From Phyto melanocephala (taxonomy: Eukaryota > Arthropoda > Insecta > Diptera > Rhinophoridae): a stretch of 64,000 nt of DNA. Shown here one piece after another: positions 12,773 through 43,216 of this stretch; position 1 is the stretch's first letter; every line of letters starts with the position of its first letter. Below the pieces are notes generated by a model that made no database searches, was not told the DNA's origin, and worked only from the letters and a program-made list of their open reading frames with translations. The DNA is taken from positions 107,153,947 through 107,217,946 of the forward strand of contig OW799235.1 of NCBI GenBank assembly GCA_941918925.1, given 5' to 3'. Both the position numbers and the translations under genes were made by a program.

Positions 12773-13457
12773 CAAATGTAAAAAATTCTTTTCACCAAAC
12801 AATAGGCAGAACATTTTTATTTTAGTTTAAAAAAATCTCCGCTACATTATTAGGTCATCAAAAACCTAATAAAGTATATATTTTGGTTTGTGACATTCTA
12901 GACTAAGCAGCTTCGTACAAAACAAAGTTTTCAAACACAGCTCTTACACGTTCTAATTAAAGTCTGCAAACTCATGATCTTGTCGGTGAGAGAGTTTGAG
13001 GAGTACAGATAATGATGTGTTCGCAACTTTCTTCTGTTTTTCTTATTCTTACATACATATATGTACATTCACACAATCACATATGATAATATAGACATTC
13101 GATATAAATTTCATAATTTTAATTTTTTAAGTAAGTTGTTGACACATGGAATGAGTTCCACAAAAACAAAATGCTTGTTATTTTTTTTATATCGTTGTGT
13201 TTGTTGTAGCCGTCCGTTTACCTGTGTTAATATATCTTGGTCTCAAGAACCAAATAATTTTTTCAATGCCTACTGTTTTTGGCACACTATTGTATTATCA
13301 CAGTAACTGAGTACTAAGTTTCATAAGACTCGGTTAGCTAGAGATATCGAAAATGATAATTTTGCATAGGTATGCCACGGACGTCTAGTACTACGAATAA
13401 TATATTGTCAGGCCTATTCGCAATGATAAAAAATTCATATAATTTCTTTTATATAGA
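12773..13457. other. Intergenic stretch, no gene seen
   Basis: A locally less AT-rich segment at 13200-13420 has no ORF beyond 81 codons and nothing I can identify. Confidence 0.5.
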
Positions 13458-13990
13458 ACTAGCCGCCCGGTACGTGCTTCGCTGCGTATCAAGTGAAATA
13501 ATAAAAAAAAACTACATGCATTTTACCCGTTTTAAGCCCTTTTTCCCCTAAATTCCAAAATTTCGAAAAAGTACAAAAATTCGTTATAGATTGTTTTAGG
13601 GAGAGTAAAACTACGTTTTTACTTTTTTCCTATTGCTATCCCTCTCAAAGATAAATGCTGTTCAAAAAAGTACCAAAATTCAGTTTTTACCCGTTTTATC
13701 CCCTTAAAAATCAAAATTTCTAAAAACTACCAGACACCTATCCAATTATTTTTAACCGGCTCTTTGATCTTTTCTGAATTTTTTTAATATCTTTATTAAT
13801 CCCGGAGATACTGTGTTACCGATTTTACCCTTTTTCACCCGTAAATCCCTCGACGGATTTTGTGCAAACTTCACATAAACCATCTACTAAATAGTCCGAA
13901 CAAAGGCTAAACACTTGGTTCGGATAAGTGAGCCCGTTATTGAGTTATAAAGTTACAACGCTCTTGCAACAATTTTTTATATATTAAGAT
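13458..13990 (+). repeat. Dispersed non-coding repeat starting ACTAGCCGCCCGG
   Basis: It begins with the ACTAGC...CCCGG..TTCGCTGCG type of 5' end common to insect dispersed repeats, carries repeated TTACCCGTTTT blocks, and ends with a 'GTTATAAAGTTACAACGC' block followed by TTTTTATATATTAAGA. Class not resolved. Confidence 0.5.
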
Positions 13991-15616
13991 TGTTAACAAA
14001 CAAAGAAGTTTAAAAAAAACAATTTTTTAGTTTGTTGAAAACGAACAACAATAAAAATTAATTAATTTTAATGAATTAATAACCTTTACAAGAACGGAGT
14101 AGCATATTGTTGACTTAAAAAACAAGAAGTTGAACATTACATAGCTAAACAAAAACGTAATTTTCACTCAGAGAAGTGAAAATACAAACTTTTTTATTCT
14201 ATTTATGAGTCCTCCATGCCGTTCGTACTACTGGACAACCACTGTACATATATTTTACTAAAATTTTATATACTAAACAAACTTTGTGAGCAAAGTTCAT
14301 AATAAACTAGAAAGTAGAAGTGATTGAAATGATTGTATGGGCGCAACACTTCCCACTTTTGTAATAATAAAATTGTATTGTTACTGGAACTGAACTAAAC
14401 TAAACACAGTAAAAATACATTTAAAAAAATTCTTTTAATTGACATATACATACATTTTGGAAGGTGGACTTAATACTAGTCAAAGTGCATATAGATATGC
14501 GAACTCCATATAAAAAAATTCGTAAGAAAAACTTTTGAAATAATGTTCCCTAATTAGTACTCTGTTTATAACATATCATGGTGTAATTATAGAAGGTAAT
14601 AGCATTTCGGAGAGGATTTTTTTATAAACAATTGAAAATTTCCTGCGAAGAGAAATAATGTATGAAATTGTTACATATGGAAAGCAGCGTATCATCAGCT
14701 GATTAATTGATGCTACCTAGTTTAGAATATCTTAAAGCATATGAAATGTTTCAGTCAGCATTTAAGCAACATTTTATTTCGTATAAAATGTGTAAAATTC
14801 TTCGTGTGAAATAACTAAAGTTGGTCAAGATATTTCACAAATTTAAGCAGAATACTAAGCTAAACTTAGAACCATAGAACAGATTCCTATAATAATTTCA
14901 AAACTTAACAATACCAAAAAATATTCAAATAAATAGTAGAATATGCCTTATATGGAAGATGGGTGTGCCAAATTAATTTTTGCTAATGAATTCAACTCAT
15001 TCAATATACATCTAAAATCCTTATCCAAATAGAAATCACAAGAATTTTAGAAAAGCCTTAAATAGAGGGTAGACGTTATAGTTGGCATGTAACGTTCAAA
15101 TATTTTCCGAACATAAAAAAAAAATTTTAAAAAATATTTATAGCAAATTCTCATGACATATCTTTTTAAATTAAAAAAAGTTTACAAAACTTTTGAATAT
15201 TCTACACTTTAATGGGTTTTAAAAGTCATTATGTCACAAATCTGTTTCAAGCAATTATTTGCATTTAAAAAAATAAATAAAAAAATAAGGTGATAAATTT
15301 TATAATTAACTTTTTTCAGTAACTATTTAATGCAGTGCAATACAAGAGAGCCAACACATGTATATGAAAATGACATTTTTTATCATGATTATTTCGCATT
15401 AATTAAAAATGTGTGTTCTTAATTACCGTATTTTTTAATTGTAAACAAATTAATTAGCTTATTGATATGACCGCAGATAAATACACATACAAACTTAAAC
15501 AATTTACAATAAACACTCATGTATTTATGTAAACAGATTTGTAAATAGGCTAAACAAATAAACAATTAATAAATACCACATAATTTATTAACAATTTTTT
15601 ATAAGTTAAGCAAAAA
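13991..15616. other. AT-rich stretch, no gene seen
   Basis: No coding signature. A block at about 14577-14617 resembles the interior of the 9793-10002 MITE. Confidence 0.45.
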
Positions 15617-16475
15617 ACAAGTAAGAGCGCTATATTCGGCCGTGCCGAATCTTATATACCCTTCACAACGTGTAGTCATGCAATAACAGTAGTTTGTATC
15701 ACCATTCATCTCATATGAAATACGTACATACATATAAAAAATATACATATATAAAAAACATCCCATTGTAAAATTATAAATTTACGTATGTATGTTAAAA
15801 AAAAAATAAAAAAAAAATTTAAAAAAAGAAATTTTAAAAAAAAATTTAAAAAAAAATTAAAAAAAAAATTTAAAAAAAAAAATTTTAAAAAAGTAATTAA
15901 AATATATATAATTAATATAAAACAAAAAAAAATAAAAAAAAAAAATTAAAAAAAAAAAATTATAAAAATATAAATAATATATTAAATAAAAAATAAAAAA
16001 AAAATAAAAAAAGAATTAAAAAAAAAATTTTTAAAATATAAAAAATTTTTTTTTTGGCTCAGCTGGGATTCGATCCCACGTTTACTTTAGCCAATATACA
16101 AGTTTGTATGTATGTATGTTGTTGTTGTAATGTTGTTTTTGTGAAAAAAAAATCGAGGTGGTCGTGGGTTTTTGCTCATATCTCAGTTGTTTATGTACCG
16201 ATGTTTCTGATTTTCAATAGCGATATACTCCCGAATATTTCTGATATTTTAATACCTCACCCGGGTCCAAGTGATGTCGGGGGGCTTCAAAAAGTTGATT
16301 TCAACATACACACGGACAGACGGTCAGACGGACAGACTGACAGAGCTTAATCGACTTCCCTATTCATAAGCTTTCAGAAAATATATACTTTATGGGGTCG
16401 GAAATGAAAATTGTAGAAATTTCACACGGAATGACAAACCTATATATACCCTTTTTCACTGTGTGAAGGGTATAA
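15617..16475 (-). mobile_element. Helentron-like element (DINE-1/mini-me group), near full length
   Basis: In element orientation (minus strand) it starts TTTTATACCCTTCACACAGT, has TTTCCGACCCCATAAAGTAT, a GTCY-type proto-microsatellite at 16311-16345, a tRNA-like motif, an AT-only core (about 15786-16050), and ends with the hairpin ATTCGGC-ACG-GCCGAAT and GCGCTCTTACTTGT. The order matches what I know of dipteran DINE-1/mini-me. The ORF inside is not conserved in frame between copies, so the element is taken as non-autonomous. Confidence 0.85.
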
Positions 16476-16920
16476 AAAAATTAAAAAAAAAATTTTTTGG
16501 CTCAGCTGGGATTCGATGCCACGTTTTCTCTAACCAGTATACACGTTTGTATGTATGTATGTTGTTGTTGTAATGTTGCTTTTGTGAAAAAAAAATCGAG
16601 GTGGTCGTGGGTTTTTGCTCATATCTCAGTTGTTTATGTACCGATGTTTCTGATTTTCAATAGCGATCTACTCCCGAATATTTCTGATATTTTAATACCT
16701 CACCCGAGTCCAAGCGATGTCGGGGGGCTTCAAAAAGTTGATTTCAACATACACACGGACAGACGGTCAGACGGACAGACGGACAGCGCTTAATCGACTC
16801 CCCTATTCATAAGCTTTCAGAAAATATATACTTTATGGGGTCGGAAATCAAAATTGTAGAAATTTCACACGGAATGACAAACCTATATATACCCTTTTTC
16901 ACTGTGTGAAGGGTATAAAA
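16476..16920 (-). mobile_element. Helentron-like 5' portion, tandem to the preceding copy
   Basis: It repeats the right-hand 430 bp of the adjacent element with few differences (for example GATGCC for GATCCC in the tRNA-like motif) and again ends GAAGGGTATAAAA. It lacks the hairpin end. Either a partial tandem duplication or a truncated insertion beside the first copy. Confidence 0.8.
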
Positions 16921-17996
16921 AGGTTTTACATTAAATACTTCTACATTAAATAAATTGTGGACTTCTGGACATTATAGAAGGACTAATATGCAGTTTGTTT
17001 GTAATTTGAACTAGAAGCTGGTTAATTTTGTTTGGATATGTACATATGTTAGAATGTGTAAAAATATATAAATTGTTTTAAAGTAAAATTTAAGTTTATT
17101 ATTTGCAATCAAAAGAATCACGGTTCTGATAAAGGTAATAAACCAACAGTTATAAAAGATATCAGTACTTTAAGTTTTTTATATACATACATAAATATCT
17201 ACAGACATTTTTTAATTATATTAAAAATCAAGGAATATATATTTATTAATCAGTTAATCGCAGTTCGGAGGGATTAATATTTTTTATAAAGTTTGACATT
17301 TGAAATAAATGAGAGAAGAGAGAGAATTGTTTTTTAAATACGGACTTTGACAGCTGAAGTTTGAAATAAGTGAAGGAGAAAACAATCAGATGAAGAATTA
17401 AGACTACCTAAAGAATAAATATGACTTGATTTAAAATAATGCAATTTAAATTTTTCAAACTTTTAGTTTTAAATAAATTTTTAAATTTTATTCATGCTTC
17501 AGTTCATTTAAAATTTAAACTGTTTTTATAATTGTGATGATAGAGAATAACCGGCAAAAGTATATTTTTGCCGACACTATCCAAGTGATATGCATTTTTG
17601 AAACCAGCTATGATTTCATTATGAGAACTATTTGATCGATGATTAAGTGTTGGACGTAAACATCACCTATTTAACTCCTATTAAATTCGCCTTGTTTGTT
17701 GGGTTTGAGTTGCATTTGACTATTGCATATGCAAGATCATCAGTGCAATTTTACCCAAAATTTTTAAAAAAGCTTTTAATGTTATAAATTTTGTTTTTAA
17801 ATCCTCATTAATTTGCATACATATTTAAAATAGTTTATTGCAATAGATCATGAAACAAATTTAGAAAGCATGAAATCCGGCTTGAGTTGCTGGTATACCT
17901 AATTAGAATATTAAATTTTGATCTAGTACATCAAAATTTTTGAGGCCACAAGCCATCGTGTTAATCCATTGTCATATTGTAATATTAAAAAAAAAA
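16921..17996. other. AT-rich stretch, no gene seen
   Basis: No ORF of note and no recognised repeat. Confidence 0.5.
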
Positions 17997-18450
17997 AACA
18001 AGTAAGAGGGTTATATTTGGCCGTGCCAAATCTAACAACACCCTTCACCATAAATAATGCACATAGGTACAATGACCATATCGTAACTTAGATTAGATTT
18101 TAGACTTCATTTAATACGCTCTTACTTTTATTTTCGACTTTATCAATGATATTAAATTTTTACATAGTTAACTGGATTCTATTAGTCAAATTCTTTCATG
18201 AGATACTCATATTGATGAGGTTAAGAAAATAAATGTCAGCCTTTTTGTTTTCGACGCCATGTTGGATTTAACACCTTCATAGTTTACTGTATCTTACAGC
18301 TCAAACTCTTTGAATTGGTACTAATAGTTGAAGGATGTACATTTTTAAATACTAGATTTGACCCATATATAAATTTATGGTAGGTCATTTTGTAGTAGCA
18401 TAGATTTTTTATAATGTTTATATTCCGCTAACAAAGCCCATTCATTTTAT
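17997..18450 (-). mobile_element. Third Helentron-like family, hairpin-bearing copy
   Basis: Starts ACAAGTAAGAGGGTTATATT followed by the hairpin TTTGGC-CGT-GCCAAA and 'ACACCCTTCACC', the same plan as the first family but with a compensated stem (TTTGGC/GCCAAA instead of TTCGGC/GCCGAA). The downstream body is shared with 8870-9135 and 62105-62350. Confidence 0.65.
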
Positions 18451-20271
18451 ACCTGTGTTGGCTTTATCGGTTGTCTGGAAGATAAAAAAAAAATCCGTTT
18501 TTTTTTAATTTAAGGAAAAACACCATATACACATACATACATATTTTGATGTTCAGTTATTTTAAACCCTATTTGTCTTTTTTTTCAATAATAATTTTTG
18601 ATTAAATTTTTAATGTCTAATATCGGAAATAATTTTAGAAAGAATATTCCTAAAAATAGTTACAATTTAATTAAATTTGAATTATAAAAATTAAATGAAA
18701 GAATAAATGAACTTAAGCCAAAATAAAAATGGTTCACATTGAAAATTTAATATATAGTAAAAAGTTCGAATAAAATATAAATATATAATTACTTTTTGAT
18801 ACTACGACTTGTAATTTGTTTTTTTTATTGTGTACGAAAATTTTTTAGAAGCATGAGAAACTTAATATCTTTAAAAAAAATGTAAATACATTTTTACAAA
18901 TAATTTTGGCTTATAATTTTGCTGATTATTAAGCGATTTTTCCATATCACTAGAAGCATATTTTATCTTTAAATAGCAACTAAAGTGTCAATAAATTATA
19001 TAGGACTAGATAATTTTTGTTTTTACTGTAAAAAATATGAAAAAAAAAACAGAGGCAGTCATGTTTATTTTAAAATATAGAATTTGTTTATAATTCGAGT
19101 ATAGCGCCACCTATCGAATTACATGGTGACTATAAAAATAATAAATGAAATACAAAATTATCTTAAATAACGGATGAAAGTTCATCGAATGCTATTTTTA
19201 TTATCACATTTCATCTACAGCAAGTATTATTAAATTGAATAAATTTTAATTAATCCTTCTCTAAAATTTAACTGAATACATTTATGTTTAACATGCTGTG
19301 AAAAATCTAACCAAACCTAAAATAAGCTTTAGTAATTTGTGCATATTATGTCACAAAAAAATTAAATCAATCTCTTTATTAATATTTTTCTTGCCAGCAG
19401 CTATTCAATAATTCTAATTAAAGCAAATTGAAAATATTATTTTTAATTATTGTCTTTTATTGAGAAATACTAATGGCAAATATTTCAATTTCAATTTTTT
19501 CACATAATTTATTGTATTTTTAATAGAATTTTCCATGTTTTTTTTTACTAAATCAATACACATTTTAGTAAATAAATTAAATGCTACAACAATATTTGTA
19601 ATAATAAATAAGCAACAGCAAGCGAGTTTTTGTATGTATGAATTATGCTATAGGCAAACAATAATTTGCTTTGATTTTTCATAGTTTGTATATTTATTTT
19701 AAATATTATTTATATAAATACTTGTACATATAGAAAATTGAACCCCATAGAGTTAAAAAAAGTTTAAGTTTAATACATTTAGCAATTAATTATTAACATA
19801 AGCATGTGGAAATTGTTATATTAATTTGATTTTTATAAATTGTTTTTAATCGTATTGAAATGCATTAATATTTCAATTGAAATTTTGGTTTCCGTTTAAA
19901 TAGAAATGCTTTGGATAATACAAAAAATAGTGTTTTTTTATAAATACCTAGTTTTGGCTTATTTGTCTCTTGCTCAATTTACAGTAAATTATGTTTCCTT
20001 AAGATTTTCATTATAGTATAATTTATTTTTAAAAATTGTTTCTTTTGAAATTCAGTGGGTTTTGATTTTCTATTTTTATTTCATAGTACATACATATAAG
20101 AAATATATAATTCCATAATAGATCTAAAAATTTAGTTAGTAATTTGTCTTTTTTTAATAATTATTGAAACCGTTTTCATTATGCTTTCTGTGCGTGTTAT
20201 TTCATTTCAATTTTGTGCTTGCAAACTTAACTTTATAAACTATTACTTAAATTTGTTTAATTCCCTAAAAT
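18451..20271. other. AT-rich stretch downstream of Got1, no further gene seen
   Basis: Very AT-rich. The right end holds the Got1 3' UTR. No element or coding segment recognised. Confidence 0.5.
20075..20080 (-). terminator. Candidate Got1 polyadenylation signal
   Basis: AATAAA on the minus strand about 190 nt after the Got1 stop codon. An ATTAAA variant lies nearer, around 20154-20159. Which one is used cannot be told from sequence alone. Confidence 0.4.
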
Positions 20272-39252
<18,981 letters not shown>

Positions 39253-39600
39253 TTTGTTGTAAGTTTGAGATTTGCTCACGTAAAAATTTCACAAAACAAG
39301 AATTAGGGATAATGAAATGCCACGATAATTTCAACTAATAAAGTTAAAAAAAAAACTTTTTTATTTAACACTGACAAAAGAAAAATAAATATATTTTGTA
39401 ACACTGTAGTGTTTTTTTAATTTAATTTTTAGTTAAAAAAAAATAACACAAATTAAACAAAATGTTTAAGCGAAATGAGGAGACCGTGATGGTTATGGTT
39501 AACGCTGCGTTTCCAAACGTATTATGTGACCGACTGACTGGGTTAGTAAGAAACTTTACCGGAACATAAAGAAAGCATATGAATAAACCGCACATACAAT
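39253..39600 (-). promoter_or_regulatory. Likely Got1 5' UTR and promoter region
   Basis: The 350 nt upstream of the Got1 ATG. A less AT-rich block lies at about 39470-39560, unlike the surrounding sequence, as expected for a promoter-proximal region. I see no TATA box or initiator that I would stand on. Inference from position. Confidence 0.3.
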
Positions 39601-39797
39601 AAATATAAAAAAAAAATCCGACTATACACGCTGTTGCCAGATTTTTAATCCTAAAAATGGATTTGAGTTTTAAATTTTAGTTTTCTTTGCTATTTCTAAA
39701 ATTTATTATTTGATTGTTTTATTTTACTAAAGATTGAAATATATTTTTCAGTAATAGTTATTGGTATAACTAATATAAAAACTGCATAAAACTGCAC

Positions 39798-39914
39798 AAA
39801 TGCGAACAAAATTTTCATTGTAACAAATACGTTGAAAACAAAAATAAATTTCAAGTTTTTGTTGTTGTTGTTGTTTTAAATGTTTTTGTAGTAATGAAAA
39901 TTTCGTTCGCATTT
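39798..39914. mobile_element. Hairpin MITE related to the 58090/61225 family
   Basis: Arms AAATGCGAACAAAATTTTCA and (reverse complement of right) AAATGCGAACGAAATTTTCA, then ACAAATACGTTGAAAACAA against the GTTGTTGTTGTTTT-type loop. It shares the AATACGTTGAAAACAA centre with the elements at 58090 and 61225, but its ends differ. Confidence 0.65.
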
Positions 39915-41881
39915 AGATACAGACATAAAGAATTATCTAATAAGTGATGAAGTGTTTAAAGACTAACAAAAAAAAAAGAAATGGAGACATTTTTTTTTTA
40001 ATCGTGGGTTTTAGTTTAAATAAAGATATTAACAAATTTAAGATTTTAATTTTTACAAACATCAACGATAAATAAAAAGCAATGTAATCCTATATTGATT
40101 TACTATTGACTATTTAAAAAAGTAGTTTTGATGATTTTGTAGCCAAATCATCTGGCGACTTTGTATATACAAACAGAGCGCGAGTGATACCAATAGAATT
40201 TGCGTCAACTCATACCAACAGTTAATGAAGTCAGAAAAATATATAAATTATAAATTGTAAGAGCAAAAAAGAAATATCCGACTTAATGATACCATACCTT
40301 TTTTAATCGTATTCGAAGGCAATAAGATGTGTAAGTGAAATCAGTTTCGAATGCTATTTAGTTGCTTTTTGTTCAAGTTTTGCTTGAATTCTCTAAAATT
40401 ATTAGTTACTTTTCATCTAATCTGAACTTTTATAAAAAATAATTTTGTATTAGGTAAAAATTTAACACGAAAATAACTAAATAGTTTTATCTTAAACTGA
40501 CAGACAAAAATTTTTGTAATCGATTTTTTCATCAAAATACATTATGTACTTGAATATACCTATACGACCTCCCGAAAAAATAACGGGTTTTGCAAACAAA
40601 TTAGAGCTTATTTAACAAATGTTGTAGAGAAATTTGTCAAATAAGCCTTCAATAAACCTAAAATATTTTTTATGAATACGGCCCCTAATGAATAGGATAA
40701 GGTTGCTGTCAAAACTATTTTTTTTTATTTAAGCATTTTTTTTTTTTACTTGTACTTTAAAATACATTACATATGTATATTTTTTACTCCTATAAAGCCT
40801 ACTAAAGAAAAAAATTTTAAAAAATGGAGTTTGATATTTGTTTTAGTTGATGTGGTAAAGAAGTAGGTACAGAAAGATAAAATTTAAAGGTCATTTAAGG
40901 TTGTTTCCAGCTCATCATGTGAACACATTCGAGAATAATTTAAAGTAAAACTCGTGTTTAATTCTCTCTATTAGTTATTTAATTATCGTCAAAATTGGCT
41001 ACTATTCTTGAATACAAGTTTATATGGAAAACAAAGACAACACACCCACTATGGTAAATTAAGAGTCGACTAGAATTTTTTATTAGACAAGCACACTCCC
41101 CTAAATATTTTACCCGTCGTCCGTTGTGTAGGGTAAACAAATAAACGAAATTATGACGTAGACCTGTTCAAAATTTATTTAATGCTTTGATATGATGAAA
41201 CGAGGGAAGAGTTTGTTGTGGACAAAATAGCAATGTAGGCACAAACAAAAATGCATTTACGTTCTGTTTATTCGGATGTAAATAATTACTACAAATTATA
41301 CTTTTTCTCTTCGTTTTGTTTTTAATTCACATATTATGTTAATTACTAATCATACCAAAATTTACGAGCACAAACTATTTTATCACTATTTCCTTCTGAT
41401 AGTATTTAAAAAAAAAATGCAAAATTTTGGGTAAACAGTTTTGTTATTTTTTGTTTTTATAATTTCTTTTATACTTTGACATTTGCCAATTTTTTTATTT
41501 ATTTAATAAACATTCACAATAATTACTTCAAGGGAAAAAGTGTCACTAAATTTTGATGTTTTATAATTAATTACTAAATGAAGCAAATCAAAAAGTTATT
41601 TATTTAAAATGTATAGTAAAAATATAACAATATATTTAATAACATAAATGAACTAAAGTATAAAACAAGATTTATTGAAACAAAATTAGTGGTAAACAAT
41701 TCACAATAGCTTAAAAGGTGACCATACTACTTTTTTTTGCAAACCCGTTAAGTTTAAATACATACTAAAAAATAAAAACTTTGTCGTTTTATACTAAATT
41801 AATCATGCACTCATTTATAACATATAATTTTTAAGTAAGTCTATCTCAGTAAGAATACACTTTTAATTAAAAATAAAAGCA
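39915..41881. other. Intergenic stretch between Got1 and Serinc, no gene seen
   Basis: Contains one MITE (40572-40682, listed). Otherwise AT-rich without coding signature. Confidence 0.5.
40572..40682. mobile_element. Small MITE, GCCGTATTCAT family, copy 1 (left end decayed)
   Basis: Interior GAGCTTATTTAACAAATGTT and right end 'AAATATTTTTTATGAATACG' GC match the copies at 42611 and 57153. The left end is diverged. Confidence 0.55.
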
Positions 41882-42115
41882 CTAATTTTTGAGGTAATTG
41901 TGATTTGTTATTGAATTGTAAAGATGACATGTTTCGATTAAGTTTATAATAGCAGTTTTCAAGAGACCGATCGATTCGTTGACGCAGAGGAGAGGTGTAC
42001 TCCCAACCGACCCAGTTTCTAACAATTTGTTGATTACAATTTGTCGACTAAAAACTCTTCGAAGTTTTTGCGTTGTATCGCAAAGCATAACATTTTTAAT
42101 AATAAGAATAAACAT
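41882..42115 (-). pseudogene. Coding-like segment, possibly a transposase DNA-binding part
   Basis: A 77-codon open frame whose composition is less AT-driven than its surroundings: QKLRRVFSRQIVINKLLETG, SVGSTPLLCVNESIGLLKTA. The pattern '(F/L)RR.FSR...I.K..ETGSVG' recalls the helix-turn-helix region of mariner-type transposases, and remnants of such elements occur at 29305 and 30284. The match is weak and the segment could be something else. No start or end signals. Confidence 0.3.
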
Positions 42116-42610
42116 ATGTCAGTTGCCAAATTTCAGAATTGCCACTTGAAAAACAAAAATTATACTAAAAATAAAGTGCATTCTTACAGAGACACCCTTT
42201 ATAAAGAATTTGTTTTATAGGGTTTATAAAATAATTTTTGTAAAACAAAATTGCGGATTTAAAAATTTTATATATTTTATTGGTAACTTTTAATAAAATT
42301 TAGTCATATGCAGTTTAACGCACCCCAGAATTAACGTTAAAAATTTAATTGTACAGCTATTTTTTTTAATTTGTGTTTTAAAATATATTATGAATATACA
42401 AAATTTTTTTATTTTGTTTTACATAAAAAATAATTACATAAATCCTTCTAAACAGGACTTATATACTTATAAAAAATAACTAAAACCACGCAATTAAGTA
42501 TTTATATTTTTATTTTATTTATATTTTATTTATTTCATTCCATATTTTTATGTTTTGGTTAAAATGAACAATACATATATATTTAATAAAACTGTAATTT
42601 ATAGTTTAAT

Positions 42611-42721
42611 TGCCGTATTCATACCAACTTGTTTGATTTATTGAAGCTTATTTGACAAATATCTGTACAACATCAGAAATAAGCCTTTAACAAACCTCAA
42701 ATATTTTTTATGAATATGGCA
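42611..42721. mobile_element. Small MITE, GCCGTATTCAT family, copy 2
   Basis: 111 bp: TGCCGTATTCAT... and ...ATGAATATGGCA, with the interior palindrome GAAGCTTATTTGACAAAT / AATAAGCC. No protein. Confidence 0.7.
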
Positions 42722-43077
42722 GCAAATATTTCATTTTTGGTAATTTCAGTTTATGTTACTAATCTGTATAAAGTCATTTAAGACTATTAATTTTTAATTA
42801 GTATTATAATGTAATCTAATTGATATCACATAAGGATTAAAAAAACAATAAGTATAGTTGTGGCATTAATTTTGATATTCTACCTTTATAGTGAAATTAA
42901 AGCACATTTTAAATTTAAATATAAATCACGCCATCAATATACTTTGCAATTTTTTTTTAAAAATCCCAGTCTAATAGAAATCAGATTCCACAACACACTA
43001 TTATATTCGTAAAGTTTAATAGTTAGTTATTTTATATTTTTAATGTTTTGGTAGTACATATAATCAAAATGTATAGT

Positions 43078-43216
43078 TTAACTAAATTCACGATTGGTTA
43101 AAACTGTTGGGGCAATAAGGCTCCAACCATAAATCAATATACCCAACCAACTGGATATGATTTTAATCCACATGGAAGCAGCATTGGCATTAAATAACTC
43201 GATGTCAGAATTTGGT
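43078..43216 (-). CDS. Serinc: Serinc coding exon 7 with stop codon
   Basis: 139 nt completing Lys, then [20 protein letters not shown] and the last membrane helix, ending [11 protein letters not shown] and TAA. Acceptor TGTTTCAG. An ATTAAA hexamer (43039-43044) and AATAAA hexamers near 42.5 kb are candidate polyadenylation signals. Confidence 0.94.

Noticed and set aside
16055..16080. A functional tRNA gene in the Helentron copies
   Set aside because: A-box- and T-arm-like words overlap with no anticodon arm between them; it cannot fold as a tRNA.
16054..16793. Two parallel 98-codon ORFs (MAQLGFD...) in adjacent Helentron copies
   Set aside because: They start at non-ATG codons. The 61-kb copy has eight instead of nine A's in the run after GTG and so breaks the frame. 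Similarity simply reflects the repeated non-coding element.
39253..39279. Longer Got1 N-terminus (extra SKSQTYNK)
   Set aside because: It would start at GTG (39279). The ATG at 39252 has a good fly context and gives a family-typical N-terminus.
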